From Paracoccus binzhouensis (GTDB lineage Bacteria; Pseudomonadota; Alphaproteobacteria; Rhodobacterales; Rhodobacteraceae), in contig NZ_JAEHFP010000003.1 in assembly GCF_016446475.1 (NCBI RefSeq), forward strand, positions 40,568 through 104,567: a DNA stretch of 64,000 bases, given 5' to 3'. This document shows positions 50,533 through 61,043 of the stretch, in pieces. The translations under genes were made by a program, and so were the position numbers. The stretch's first letter is position 1; each line of letters begins with the position of its first letter. Below the pieces are notes generated by a model. That model saw only the letters and a program-made list of their open reading frames with translations, did no database searches and was not told where the DNA came from.

Positions 50533-52617
50533 ATGACCTCGGACCTGCGCGTCGGCATTGTCGGGGCCGGCTACATCGCCTCGTGGCACGCCGATGCGAT
50601 CAAGGCCGCCCCGGGCGCGCGGCTGGTCGCGGTCTGCGATCCCGCCGTCGACGCGGCCGAGGCGCTGGCCGCCAGCCATGGCGTCGCGGCCTTTGCCGAC
50701 CCGGACCAGATGATCGCCGCCGGGGTCTGCGACGTGGTGCATGTCCTGACGCCGCCGAACCTGCACCGCGACCTGGCGGTGAAATGCCTGGGTGCCGGCC
50801 TGCATGTGCTGGTCGAGAAGCCGGTGGCCCTGTCGGTGGCCGAGATCGACGAGATGGAGGCGGCCGCGCTGGCCGCCGGCCGCCAGCTGGGTGCCTGCCA
50901 CAACTTCCTGGGCCTGCCCGGCTACGGCCGGCTGAAGCAGGCGGTGCAGGCGGGCGATCTGGGCCTGGTCTCGGCCGCGCAGATCAACTGGGCGCTGCCC
51001 TTGGTGCCCTTGCGCTCGGGGCCTTACGGGCTGTGGATGCTGCGGCAGACGCAGAACCTGCTCTTGGAGCTCGGTGCGCATCCCTTTTCCTTCGCGGTGG
51101 ACCTGTTCGGCCCGCTGGAGGTCGAGCATGTCAGCCTGGGCCAATGGATCGCCCTGCCCGGCGGCGAGCAGCGGCCGCAAAGCTGGCGCATCCTCGCCCG
51201 CGCCGGCAAGGTGGACGTGACCATCGCCCTGTCTCTGGTCGAGACCTTCGACGACCGTTCGGTCGGCTTGCGCGGCTCCTCCGGCATGGCGCGGCTGGAT
51301 TATGCGGCAGATGTGCTGGTGATCACGCGCGACAATACTGCCGATCTGGTGCTGAACCCGCTGGTCAAGGAACTGTCCCGCGCCGGGGCGCATCTGCGCG
51401 AGGGGCTGCGCAACGCCTGCCGCCAGGCCGCCTCGCTGAACCAGAAAAGCCCCTATGGGCTAAGCTTCCGCACCACCGTCGCTGCCTTCTATGACGGTAT
51501 CCGCGCCGGGCAATCCGACCCGCGCTTTGCGCCCGCCGCGGCCCGGGCAGTGATGCAGGGCATCGAGGATGCGCTGGCCCGCCTGCCCGCCCTGCCGCCG
51601 GTCCCGGCCCGGCCCGTGGGCACGCCGCGGCCGCGCGTCATGGTGATCGGCGGCACCGGCTTCATCGGCCGCAACCTGACCCGGCGGCTGGTCGAGCGCG
51701 GCCACGACGTGCGGGTGCTGTCGCGCGGCCGGAACGGCCCCTTTCCCGACATCGCCGACCATGTCGAGACGCTGGGCGTATCCCTGCGCGACGAGGACGG
51801 GCTGGCCGGGGCCATGCAGGGCATGGATTGCGTCTTCAACCTGGCGAAATCCACCGACAAGAGCTGGCAGGCGGCGCTGGAAAACGACGTGGCCACGACC
51901 GAGCGCATCGGCCGCGCCGCGATCCGCGCCGGTATCGGGCGGCTGGTCCATACCGGCACCATCGCCTCCTACGACATGTCCGACCCGGCCCGGACCATCA
52001 CCGAGGCCAGCGATTTCGGCCAGATGCACAGCCGCAACATCTATGCCCGGTCCAAGGCCGAGGGTGAGCGGCGGCTGATCGCCCTGCAGGCGCAGGGGCT
52101 GCGGCTGGTCATCGCCCGGCCCGGGATCGTGCTGGGCGACGGCGGGCCGCTGCAGCATTGGGGCATCGGCCGCTGGCACGGCGCCGGCGCGGTGCGGCTG
52201 TGGGGCAATGGCCGCAACATCCTGCCCTGCGTGCTGGCCGACGACGTCTCGGACGGGCTGATTGCGATGATGGAGCGGGACGAGGCGCTTGGCGAAAGCT
52301 TCAACCTGATCGGCGAGCCGATGTTTTCCGGCCGCGACTATTTCGACGCCATCCACCGCCGCACCGGGGCGCGGCTGAAGGTCAGCGGTTCGAACCTGAC
52401 CGCGCTCTGGGCGGTCGATGCGGTCAAGCAGGGGCTGAAGCGCCATGCCCTGCGCCGCAAGGGGGCCGCGCCCGCCTCGCTGGCGGACTGGAAGTCGCGC
52501 GGGCACCTGTCGCGTTTCGACAATGCCAAGCCCAAGCGCCTGCTGGGCTGGGCGCCCGAATCCGACCGCGACGCCTTCTGGCGCCGCGCCATCGACGAGG
52601 CGCATCTGTTCCGGTGA
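50533..52617 (+). CDS. Fusion of Gfo/Idh/MocA oxidoreductase and NAD-dependent epimerase/dehydratase
   Basis: A 694-residue two-enzyme protein. Residues about 1-345 are a Gfo/Idh/MocA dehydrogenase (VGIVGAGYIASWHADAIKAA, VLVEKPVALSVAEIDEME). Residues about 365-690 are an extended SDR epimerase (VMVIGGTGFIGRNLTRRLVE, with the catalytic YxxxK in NIYARSKAEGERR). Both halves use NAD(P) and act on sugars, so consecutive steps on one nucleotide sugar or polysaccharide unit are likely. It is coupled to the glycosyltransferase upstream. The stop abuts that of the convergent channel gene. Confidence 0.9.
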   Translation: MTSDLRVGIVGAGYIASWHADAIKAAPGARLVAVCDPAVDAAEALAASHGVAAFADPDQMIAAGVCDVVHVLTPPNLHRDLAVKCLGAGLHVLVEKPVALSVAEIDEMEAAALAAGRQLGACHNFLGLPGYGRLKQAVQAGDLGLVSAAQINWALPLVPLRSGPYGLWMLRQTQNLLLELGAHPFSFAVDLFGPLEVEHVSLGQWIALPGGEQRPQSWRILARAGKVDVTIALSLVETFDDRSVGLRGSSGMARLDYAADVLVITRDNTADLVLNPLVKELSRAGAHLREGLRNACRQAASLNQKSPYGLSFRTTVAAFYDGIRAGQSDPRFAPAAARAVMQGIEDALARLPALPPVPARPVGTPRPRVMVIGGTGFIGRNLTRRLVERGHDVRVLSRGRNGPFPDIADHVETLGVSLRDEDGLAGAMQGMDCVFNLAKSTDKSWQAALENDVATTERIGRAAIRAGIGRLVHTGTIASYDMSDPARTITEASDFGQMHSRNIYARSKAEGERRLIALQAQGLRLVIARPGIVLGDGGPLQHWGIGRWHGAGAVRLWGNGRNILPCVLADDVSDGLIAMMERDEALGESFNLIGEPMFSGRDYFDAIHRRTGARLKVSGSNLTALWAVDAVKQGLKRHALRRKGAAPASLADWKSRGHLSRFDNAKPKRLLGWAPESDRDAFWRRAIDEAHLFR

Positions 52618-53130
52618 TCAGATCAGCCCGTCGAGCAGCAGGAAGCCCGGCAGCCAGCCGGTGAAGATCCCGGCCAGCAGCGTGACCCAGGCGGTCTGCC
52701 GCTGGATCGGGCGGCCAAGCGCCAGCAGCAGGAAATACATGAACCACAGCACGCCCCAGACGGCCCAGTTCGCCGCCAGCCAAAGCTCGGTCGCCGAACC
52801 TGCCGCCGCCAGCGCGCGCAGGAACACCGGCACCGTCGTCACCGCCACGAACAGGCTGAACCAGCCCAGCCCGCGCCCGTCCGCGCCGCTGAGCCGGTTA
52901 TAGGCGACCCACAGATAGGTGGTGCAGAACAAGAGGCTTAGCGCACCGTTGCGGATGCTGGCGGCGCCGGCCCCGGCGCCGAAGGCGTCGTGCAGCACCG
53001 CCGCGCCCGAAACCAGCGCGGTGACGACGTTGATGACGACGATCTCGCGATCGGCGATCCGGCCCATCAGCCAGAGGCCGTTGAGGAACAGCACGGCGCC
53101 GACATAGAACAGCACGAACCCGATGAGCAT
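52618..53130 (-). CDS. AmiS/UreI-family urea/short-amide channel
   Basis: A 170-residue membrane protein with six helices. It follows H. pylori UreI block by block: LFYVGAVLFLNGLW, LLFCTTYLWVAYNRL, LGWFSLFVAVTTVPVF, NWAVWGVLWFMYFLL, and WVTLLAGIFTGWLPGFLL. The family conducts urea or short amides. No urease or amidase gene is nearby. Start ATG 53130 has AGGAGGTG, a strong ribosome site; the longer open frame to 53199 is not needed. Confidence 0.9.
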   Translation of the reverse strand: MLIGFVLFYVGAVLFLNGLWLMGRIADREIVVINVVTALVSGAAVLHDAFGAGAGAASIRNGALSLLFCTTYLWVAYNRLSGADGRGLGWFSLFVAVTTVPVFLRALAAAGSATELWLAANWAVWGVLWFMYFLLLALGRPIQRQTAWVTLLAGIFTGWLPGFLLLDGLI

Positions 53131-53274
53131 TGCACCTCCTGAGCAAGCCTGACCGCACCCTGGGCAGTTGCCCGGAATGCGGTCAGCCATGCCTGCCAAG
53201 AAGGCAGAATCGCCGCCGGATCAACGGCAATGTTTTCAACGATCCGTAAAATCAGAATTCGGATTCCGTGCGGG

Positions 53275-54216
53275 TCAGAGCCCGGTCAGCGGTTCGGCGC
53301 TGACCACCTCCCAGACCAGTTCCTGCATGCGCCGCGCCAGTTCGGGCGAGGGCGCCTCGGCCGGGGTGCCGTCGGCGCGCAGCAGCGCATGCGGCAGGCC
53401 GACCGGGCTTTGGCCGTAAAGCACCGCGTAATGCGTCAGCGCCACCAGATAGACGCCCAGGTCGTTCGGGTGGATGGTGTCCAACGAGCCGTCGGGATTG
53501 CGCGCGAACAGGTCCTCGCGCGATTTCAACTCGGCGATGCCGCCCTTGGCCTCGGCCTCGACCACCAGCCGGGCCATGACCTGCCCGGCCGGGATCAGCC
53601 AGACCGGCTTGCCGGCGGCGCGGGCGGCGGGCCAGAGCAGGTCCGGCTTCCACAGCCTTTCCAGATCGTCGGGCAGGCGCGCCAGCCAGTCCGGCTGATC
53701 GTCCAGCGCGTGCCAGCTTTCGTAAAGGAAGATCTGCCCATCGGGATTGCCCGCCGCCGCCTCGGCCGCCCATTTTCCGGCATGGAGGCGGCTTTCCTTG
53801 TAGCGGATCGCGTCCTGCAGCCGCACCATCTCGGTCATCACGAAGGCGTCGTAATCGCCGCTGGCCAGCGCCTCATGCGCCTCGCGGTGGCGTGGGGTGG
53901 CGTTTTCCTGCGCGAAGCCGTTGACCGCCTGGGGGCCCTGGAAATGCTCGCGCAGCGCCGCGCCCCAGCCCAGCTGCAGCGCGTGATCGTGCCCCTGCCC
54001 GGCCAGCTGCGCCAGCATCGCCGGCATGTCGCGCCCGACCAGGCTGTGGCCCAGGTGATAGACCCGCAGCGGTCCCCCAGGCAGCACACGTTCCGCCTGA
54101 TAGAGTGCCTGCACATCGGCGCCGGCATCCTGCGCGGCGCCGGCCCTGTGCGCATGGCGCCAGTAAAGCAGCGCCGCGACGGCGGCGATCGCCAGCAGGG
54201 CAAGCAGGTAGCGCAT
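53275..54216 (-). CDS. Membrane-anchored or secreted SGNH-hydrolase-like protein
   Basis: A 313-residue protein with an N-terminal hydrophobic signal or anchor (RYLLALLAIAAVAALLYW). YHLGHSLVGRDMPAML could hold the nucleophile serine, and DTIHPNDLGVYLVALTHYAV near the C-terminus has the DxxH pair of SGNH/GDSL esterases. I assign only the superfamily. Start ATG 54216 is chosen because the hydrophobic stretch begins there. It may act on acetylated glycans, given nearby glycan genes, but this is a guess. Confidence 0.75.
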   Translation of the reverse strand: MRYLLALLAIAAVAALLYWRHAHRAGAAQDAGADVQALYQAERVLPGGPLRVYHLGHSLVGRDMPAMLAQLAGQGHDHALQLGWGAALREHFQGPQAVNGFAQENATPRHREAHEALASGDYDAFVMTEMVRLQDAIRYKESRLHAGKWAAEAAAGNPDGQIFLYESWHALDDQPDWLARLPDDLERLWKPDLLWPAARAAGKPVWLIPAGQVMARLVVEAEAKGGIAELKSREDLFARNPDGSLDTIHPNDLGVYLVALTHYAVLYGQSPVGLPHALLRADGTPAEAPSPELARRMQELVWEVVSAEPLTGL

Positions 54217-54253
54217 GACATCCCTCGTTCCCGACCATGGGACCAGAGATAGC

Positions 54254-54280
54254 AAAAAGGCCGCCGCCCCGAAAGGCGGC
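54254..54280 (-). terminator. Terminator after the DUF475 gene
   Basis: On the minus strand GCCGCC (54275-54280) pairs with GGCGGC (54260-54265), followed by TTTTT (54254-54258). It lies between the DUF475 stop and the next gene on that strand. Confidence 0.65.
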
Positions 54281-54325
54281 GACCGGAAGGCGATGGTCGA
54301 AAGGCGGTGGCCGGAAGGCGTTCAG
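54270..54325. repeat. 28-bp tandem direct repeat, two copies
   Basis: The units at 54270-54297 and 54298-54325 both start CGAAAGGCGG and share CCGGAAGGCG; about 23 of 28 positions agree. The first unit supplies one arm of the DUF475 terminator. Probably a small tandem duplication. Confidence 0.7.
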
Positions 54326-54332
54326 GTCGCGC

Positions 54333-55430
54333 TTACGCCTCGGCCTCGTGGTTCTTGCGGTTCCAGCGGATCGAGGACCAGAACGAGATGCCGATCAGCG
54401 TCGCGCCGCCCAGGCCGGTGATGACCTCGGGGATATGCACCAGCGGCTGCACGAACATGATCACCGACAGCGCGATGATGGCATAGAAGGCGCCATGCTC
54501 CAGGAAGCGGTATTCGGCCAGCGTGCCGCGCTCGACCAGCATGATGGTCATCGAGCGCACATACATGGCGCCGATGCCCAGGCCGATGGCGATGACGAAC
54601 AGGTTGTGGGTCAGCGCGAAGGCGCCGATCACCCCGTCAAAGCTGAAGGAGGCGTCCAGCACCTCGAGATAGAGGAAGGCGCCCAGGCCGCCCTTGGCCC
54701 CGGCCTGCAGCGTCTGCTGGCTGCTGTCCAGAAGCCCGCCCAGCACCTCGACCAGCAGGAAGGTCAGAAGGCCCCAGATCGCCGAGCTGAAGAAGACCTG
54801 CGATTCCGCCCCCTCCAGGAAGCGCGAGAAGATCAGCACCGTGACCAGCACCACCGCCACCTCGATGCCGCGGATGGTGGCATAGCGCTGCATGCGGTCT
54901 TCCAGCCACTTGACCCAGTGCACGTCCTTTTCATGGTCGAAGAAGAAGCTGAGGCCGACCATCATCAGGAAGGTGCCGCCGAAGGCCGCGATGGGCAGAT
55001 GCGCCTCGTGCATGATGCGCGAATATTCGTCGGGCTGGGTCGCCGCCAGCACCATCGCCTGCCACGGGCCGATATTGGCGGCGATGACCACGATCAGCAG
55101 CGGGAAGACGATCCGCATGCCGAAGACGGCGATGATGATGCCCCAGGTCAGGAAGCGCCGCTGCCACTTGGGCGTCATGTCCTTGAGCTTGTTGGCGTTC
55201 ACGATGGCGTTGTCGAAGCTCAGCGAGATCTCCAGCACCGCCAGCACGGCGCAGATGAAGAAGACCGACAGCGTGCCGCCCAAGGTGCCGGTCGACTGCC
55301 AGCCCAGCACGCCGCCAAGGGCGAGGCCGAGCACGGTGACGATGAAGGCCCAGGTGAAATATTGCAGGGTCGAACGCCGGGCGCCGTCGCCGAGGCCACC
55401 TCCGGGAAGGGGACTGTTTCCTTGCGTCAT
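54333..55430 (-). CDS. DUF475 (TerC-like) integral membrane protein
   Basis: A 365-residue membrane protein of about nine helices. The acidic intramembrane blocks LEISLSFDNAIVNANKLKDM and LEVLDASFSFDGVIGAFALT are hallmarks of DUF475/TerC proteins. Relatives are linked to tellurite resistance and manganese export across membranes. Start ATG 55430 (MTQGNSPLPGGG) is preferred over 55478. The ribosome site is weak. Divergent from the 55707 glycosyltransferase gene across 276 bases. Confidence 0.9.
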   Translation of the reverse strand: MTQGNSPLPGGGLGDGARRSTLQYFTWAFIVTVLGLALGGVLGWQSTGTLGGTLSVFFICAVLAVLEISLSFDNAIVNANKLKDMTPKWQRRFLTWGIIIAVFGMRIVFPLLIVVIAANIGPWQAMVLAATQPDEYSRIMHEAHLPIAAFGGTFLMMVGLSFFFDHEKDVHWVKWLEDRMQRYATIRGIEVAVVLVTVLIFSRFLEGAESQVFFSSAIWGLLTFLLVEVLGGLLDSSQQTLQAGAKGGLGAFLYLEVLDASFSFDGVIGAFALTHNLFVIAIGLGIGAMYVRSMTIMLVERGTLAEYRFLEHGAFYAIIALSVIMFVQPLVHIPEVITGLGGATLIGISFWSSIRWNRKNHEAEA

Positions 55431-55523
55431 GTGAATAATTGTTCCAGGCGGCTGGCCAAGTATCGATGCCGACATCACGAACGCGCCGCCACGTCCGCCA
55501 GAGGGGCCCGGCCATCAAACTGT

Positions 55524-55542
55524 GTTCACGATCCCCGTGAAC
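55524..55542. promoter_or_regulatory. Perfect inverted repeat in a divergent promoter region
   Basis: GTTCACG (55524-55530), loop ATCCC, CGTGAAC (55536-55542). GTTCACG recurs at about 55619-55625 and a partial copy (TTCGTGAA) near 55582. A regulator site between the DUF475 gene and the glycosyltransferase gene is possible; otherwise the 276-base region shows nothing I recognise. Confidence 0.4.
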
Positions 55543-55706
55543 GCCGGAAAGATGAAGAATGTCGCACGAAATTGCAAGGGATTCGTGAAAGGCCCGGCGA
55601 ATCGCGGCCCTGCCCGCTTGTTCACGGGGTCGCGATCCGCTAGTCAGGCGGCGCGCTGCCGTCAGGCCGGGGCCGCGGCGGGCGCATTCCTGAGCAGAGA
55701 ACGGAC

Positions 55707-56723
55707 ATGCGCTCGAGCCAAGACCCGCAACAGTCGCAGCCCCGCCCCTGCCCCGCCCCTGCCCGCCCGCGCATCGCCGCCCTGGTCGTGACCCACAACC
55801 GGCTGGAAAAGCTGCGGGTGACCGTCGGCCGGCTGCTGGCCGAGGATCTGGACCATGTGGTGGTGTTCGACAATGCCTCGGGCGACGGCACCCGCGACTA
55901 TCTGGACGCGATCCAGGATCCCCGGCTGCTGGCGCTGCGCAGCCTGGAAAACCTGGGCGGGGCCGGCGGTTTCGCGCATGGCATGCGCCACCTGGTCGAG
56001 GCGCTGGACCCGGACTGGGTCGTGGTCATGGACGATGACGGCCGACCCTTTCCCGGCACCATCGCGCAGTTCCGGGCGCTGGACCTGACCGGCTGGGACG
56101 CGCTGGGGGCGGCGGTGCTGACCCCCTCGGGCGAGGTCTGCGAGATGAACCGCCCCTATCGCAACCCGTTCTGGCGGCTGCCGGAATTCCTGCGTACCCT
56201 GGCCGGCGCCGGCCGGCGCGGATTTCACCTGGATGATGCGACCTATACCGGCAAGGCCGACCCGATCGAGATCGACATGACCTCCTTCGTCGGGCTGTTC
56301 CTGTCGCGCGCCAGCATCGCTCGCGCCGGCTATCCCGACGAACGGCTGTTCATCTATGGCGATGACCAGATCTACACGCTCGAGATGCGGCGCAAGGGGC
56401 TGCGCATCGGCTTCCTGCCCGAGATCCGGTTCGAGCACGACACCGTCTCGATCCAGCCCGGCGGGCACTTGGTGCTGCGGCCGATGTGGAAGGTCTATTA
56501 CATGTATCGCAACGCCCTGCTGGCCTATCGCGTCGCGGCCGGGCCGTGGTTCTGGCCGCTGCTGCCGGTTCTGGCGCTGCGCTGGCGCGGCAAGGCCCGG
56601 CATTACGGCCCGGATGCGGCGCGTTTCCGCAAGATCCTGCGCCGCGCCGCCCGAGACGGGTTGCGCCGCCGGCTCGACCGCTCGCATGCCGAGATCGTCG
56701 CCCTGTCCGAAAAGCGCGACTAG
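55707..56723 (+). CDS. Glycosyltransferase family 2 (GlfT2/rhamnosyltransferase-like)
   Basis: A 338-residue GT-A enzyme. It begins with a Pro/Ala-rich leader, then IAALVVTHNRLEKLRVTVGR, FDNASGDGTRDYLDA, NLGGAGGFAHGMRH and the DDD metal motif WVVVMDDDGRPFPGTI. The late blocks FIYGDDQIYTLEMRRKGLRI and YYMYRNALLAYRVA are typical of galactofuranosyl- and rhamnosyltransferases. It probably builds a surface polysaccharide. Its stop lies in a 17-bp tandem repeat shared with the next, convergent gene. Confidence 0.92.
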   Translation: MRSSQDPQQSQPRPCPAPARPRIAALVVTHNRLEKLRVTVGRLLAEDLDHVVVFDNASGDGTRDYLDAIQDPRLLALRSLENLGGAGGFAHGMRHLVEALDPDWVVVMDDDGRPFPGTIAQFRALDLTGWDALGAAVLTPSGEVCEMNRPYRNPFWRLPEFLRTLAGAGRRGFHLDDATYTGKADPIEIDMTSFVGLFLSRASIARAGYPDERLFIYGDDQIYTLEMRRKGLRIGFLPEIRFEHDTVSIQPGGHLVLRPMWKVYYMYRNALLAYRVAAGPWFWPLLPVLALRWRGKARHYGPDAARFRKILRRAARDGLRRRLDRSHAEIVALSEKRD

Positions 56724-56768
56724 GCCCGATTCCTGACTACGCCCGATCCTTGACTAGGCCCGGTCCGC
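56718..56768. repeat. 17-bp tandem repeat, three copies, spanning two convergent stop codons
   Basis: Units at 56718, 56735 and 56752 read GACTAGGCCCGATTCCT, GACTACGCCCGATCCTT and GACTAGGCCCGGTCCGC. The first holds the glycosyltransferase stop (56721-56723) and the third the esterase stop on the other strand (56754-56756). Confidence 0.8.
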
Positions 56769-57637
56769 GAATTGCCGGATCGCGACCAGGATCGCCTGGA
56801 AGCTGCGCCGTGCCCGGTCGCTGTCGCGGCGGGCGCGCAGGTAGCCGTGCGGCAGCTCGGGCTCGTTGCGCCAATGCGCCGCGACGCCCTCGACCCGCAA
56901 CCGCCGCGCATAGTCGCGCCCGTCGTCGCGCAGCGGATCGACATCGGCGGTGACGACGAAGGCCGGCGCCAGCCCGGCCAGGCTTTCGGCCTGCAAGGGC
57001 CGCGCCAGCGGATCGACCGGCCCCTCGCCCAGTCCCTCGCCATGCAGCGCGGCGTGATAGCCGGCCAGATCCTCAGTGCGCAGCAGGGGCGCCTCGGCAT
57101 TCTCGCGATAGGAGGGTGCACTGCCATCGCCGCCCAGGCCGGGATAGACCAGCACCTGCCCCAAGGGCTGCCGTGCGCCGCGCCGCGACAGGCAAAGCGC
57201 CGCTGAGAGCCACCCGCCGGCGCTGTCCCCCGCGATGACGGCGGGACGGTCCAGCGCGTCCCAGACCGCCTGCACATCCGCGATCTGCGCCGGCCAGCGA
57301 TGCTCGGGCGCCAGCCGGTAATCCACCGCGACGACCTGCAAGCCGGTGGCATCGGCGATCTCGGCGCAGATATCGTCATGGCTGTCGAGCCCGCCGACCA
57401 CGAAGCCGCCGCCATGCACATAGACCACGGCCACCGAGGTCTCCGCGCCATAGACCCGGCAGGGCACGCCGCCGATGCGGCGATCCCGAACCGGCAGGCC
57501 GGGCGGGCGCGGGGCGCGAAAGACGGCGCACATGGCATCGTAGAAGCGCCGGTTCTCGGCGGCGCTGGCCCCGTTCGCCTCGGGCGGATAGGCGGCCTCG
57601 GTCCGGGCGATGAAATCCAGCACCTGCGGGTCGGCGA

Positions 57638-57641
<4 letters not shown>
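56754..57641 (-). CDS. Alpha/beta hydrolase, hormone-sensitive-lipase type (esterase)
   Basis: A 295-residue esterase from ATG 57641. The oxyanion motif is VYVHGGGFVVGG, the nucleophile is in IAGDSAGGWLSAAL, the acid in TADVDPLRDDG and the histidine in LPHGYLRARR. Its start overlaps the stop of the ABC ATPase gene (ATGA), so it is the last gene of the carnitine operon. It could release carnitine from short-chain acylcarnitines or other esters; that role is inferred from context only. Confidence 0.9.
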
Positions 57642-59239
<1,598 letters not shown>

Positions 59240-59242
59240 GGT

Positions 59243-60061
59243 TCAGTCCTTCAGACCCGAGGCGCGGTGCAGCATCCAGTCCACCACGAAATTGACCGAG
59301 ACCGTCAGCACCGCGATGCAGGCGGCGGGCAGAAGCGGCGTGACATCGCCGAAGGTGATCAGCGCCGCATTGTCGCGCACCATCGCGCCCCAGTCCGCCA
59401 TCGGCGGCGGCAGGCCGAGGCCCAGGAAGCTGAGCGCCGAGATGGTCAGGAACACGAAGCAGAAGCGCAGCCCGAACTCGGCGATCAGCGGCGCCGAGAT
59501 GTTCGGCAGCACCTCGCGGCTGATGATCCACCATGTTCCCTCGCCGCGCAGCTGCGCCGCCTCGACATAGTCCATCACCATGACGTTCATCGCCGTGGCG
59601 CGGGCCAGGCGAAAGACCCGCGTGGAATCGAGGATCGCCACCACGACGACCAGGTTCGCCACCCCCGGCCCCAGCGCCGACAAGGCCAGCAGCGTCAGGA
59701 TCAGCGCCGGCACCGCCATCAGCACATCGACCAGCCGCGACAGCGCCAGATCGGCCCAGCCGCCAAGCGCCGCGGCCAGCAGCCCGGCGATGGCGCCGAT
59801 GCCGAAGGCCAGGGCCGTGGTGACCAGCGCCACGCCCACGGTGTTGCGCGCGCCCCAGATCAGCCGCGACAGCATGTCCCGGCCCAGCGTGTCGGTGCCA
59901 AGGGGATAGGTCGCGCTCCACGGCTCGAACTGGGCGCCGACGATCTGCGCCTCGGCATGGGGGGCCAGCAGCGGCGCGAACAGCGCGATCACCGCATAGG
60001 CGGCGATGACCAGAACCCCCAGGATCGCGGTCGGCGGCATGGTTTTCAGCATCCGGATCAT
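59243..60061 (-). CDS. Peptide-type ABC importer permease (DppC-like)
   Basis: A 272-residue permease with about six helices. PLGTDTLGRDMLSRLIWGAR is the DppC/OppC hallmark, and the EAA loop is at DYVEAAQLRGEGTWWIISRE. It partners the DppB-like protein encoded upstream. In this operon it likely forms the channel for carnitine or related quaternary amines. Confidence 0.94.
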   Translation of the reverse strand: MIRMLKTMPPTAILGVLVIAAYAVIALFAPLLAPHAEAQIVGAQFEPWSATYPLGTDTLGRDMLSRLIWGARNTVGVALVTTALAFGIGAIAGLLAAALGGWADLALSRLVDVLMAVPALILTLLALSALGPGVANLVVVVAILDSTRVFRLARATAMNVMVMDYVEAAQLRGEGTWWIISREVLPNISAPLIAEFGLRFCFVFLTISALSFLGLGLPPPMADWGAMVRDNAALITFGDVTPLLPAACIAVLTVSVNFVVDWMLHRASGLKD

Positions 60062-60065
60062 GGGC

Positions 60066-61043
60066 CTACCTCGGATGCAGCAGGCGCGGGTTCGTGGCGA
60101 TCGCCAGAACGTCGGCCAGCAGGTTCAGCAGGATATAGACCGCGGCGAAGATCAGCGCGCAGGCCTGCACCACCGGGATGTCGCGATTGGTCACGCTGTC
60201 CACCATCAGCTGGCCGAGGCCGGGATAGACGAAGACCACCTCGACGATGACGACGCCGGTGATCAGCCAGGCCACGTTCAGCGCCACCACGTTGACGATG
60301 GGCGCCAGGGCGTTCGGCAGGGCGTGGCGGGTGACGACGCGCCAGCGCGACACGCCCTTCAGCCGCGCCATCGTGACATAGGGCGCGCCCAGCACGTTGA
60401 CCACCGCCGCCCGGGTCATCCGCATCATGTGGGCAGTCACCACCAGCACCAGGGTGATCGCGGGCAGGAAGGCGCGGCCCAGCATCTCGGCCAGCCGCGG
60501 CGAGGCACCGGGATCGGCAATCGAGGGGAACCAGCCCATCCTGACCGACAGCCAGAACATCAGGATATAGGCGATGAAGAACTCGGGGAAGGAAATCGCC
60601 GAAAGCGTCGCCACATTGGCGATGCGGTCGAACCAGCTGCCGCGCCAGAGCGCGGCGAGCAGCCCCAGCCCCACCGCCAGGGGCACCGCGATCACCGCGG
60701 CATAGGCGGCCAGGAACATGGTATTGCCCAGCCGCGCCGCCAGCAGCTCCGCCACCGGCCGGCCATTGGCCAGCGAGCGGCCGAAATCGCCCGACAGCAC
60801 GCCGCCGACCCAGTCGAGATAGCGCCAGGCCAGGGGCTGATCGAGCCCGAGCTCGCGCCGGAAGGCGGCGACGGTCTCGGGCGTGGCGGACTGGCCCAGC
60901 ACCTGCTGGGCGATGTCGCCGGGCAGCAGGCTGACGGCCAGGAAGATCAGCACCGAGATGACGAAGAGCGTAAAGACCCCGATGCCCAGCCGGCCCGCGA
61001 TCATCCGCAGGATGGGCCGCCGCCGGGTCTCGGCGACGCTCAT
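60066..61043 (-). CDS. Peptide-type ABC importer permease (DppB-like)
   Basis: A 325-residue permease with six helices. The N-terminal helix RLGIGVFTLFVISVLIFLAV, periplasmic LGLDQPLAWRYLDWVGGVLSGDFGRS and EAA loop TMARLKGVSRWRVVTRHALPN are DppB/OppB features. ATG 61043 overlaps the stop of the dehydrogenase gene by four bases, tying transport to catabolism. Confidence 0.95.
   Translation of the reverse strand: MSVAETRRRPILRMIAGRLGIGVFTLFVISVLIFLAVSLLPGDIAQQVLGQSATPETVAAFRRELGLDQPLAWRYLDWVGGVLSGDFGRSLANGRPVAELLAARLGNTMFLAAYAAVIAVPLAVGLGLLAALWRGSWFDRIANVATLSAISFPEFFIAYILMFWLSVRMGWFPSIADPGASPRLAEMLGRAFLPAITLVLVVTAHMMRMTRAAVVNVLGAPYVTMARLKGVSRWRVVTRHALPNALAPIVNVVALNVAWLITGVVIVEVVFVYPGLGQLMVDSVTNRDIPVVQACALIFAAVYILLNLLADVLAIATNPRLLHPR

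Noticed and set aside
48196..51393. 1065-codon open frame on the minus strand
   Set aside because: It lies antisense to the HPP and glycosyltransferase genes, is rich in Arg, Gln, His and Gly, and has no recognisable domain. Long antisense frames are expected at this GC content.
55738..55768. CCCCTGCCC-type repeat in the glycosyltransferase N-terminus
   Set aside because: Imperfect Pro/Ala-coding run, explained by composition; unlike the exact hexamer array at 23437.
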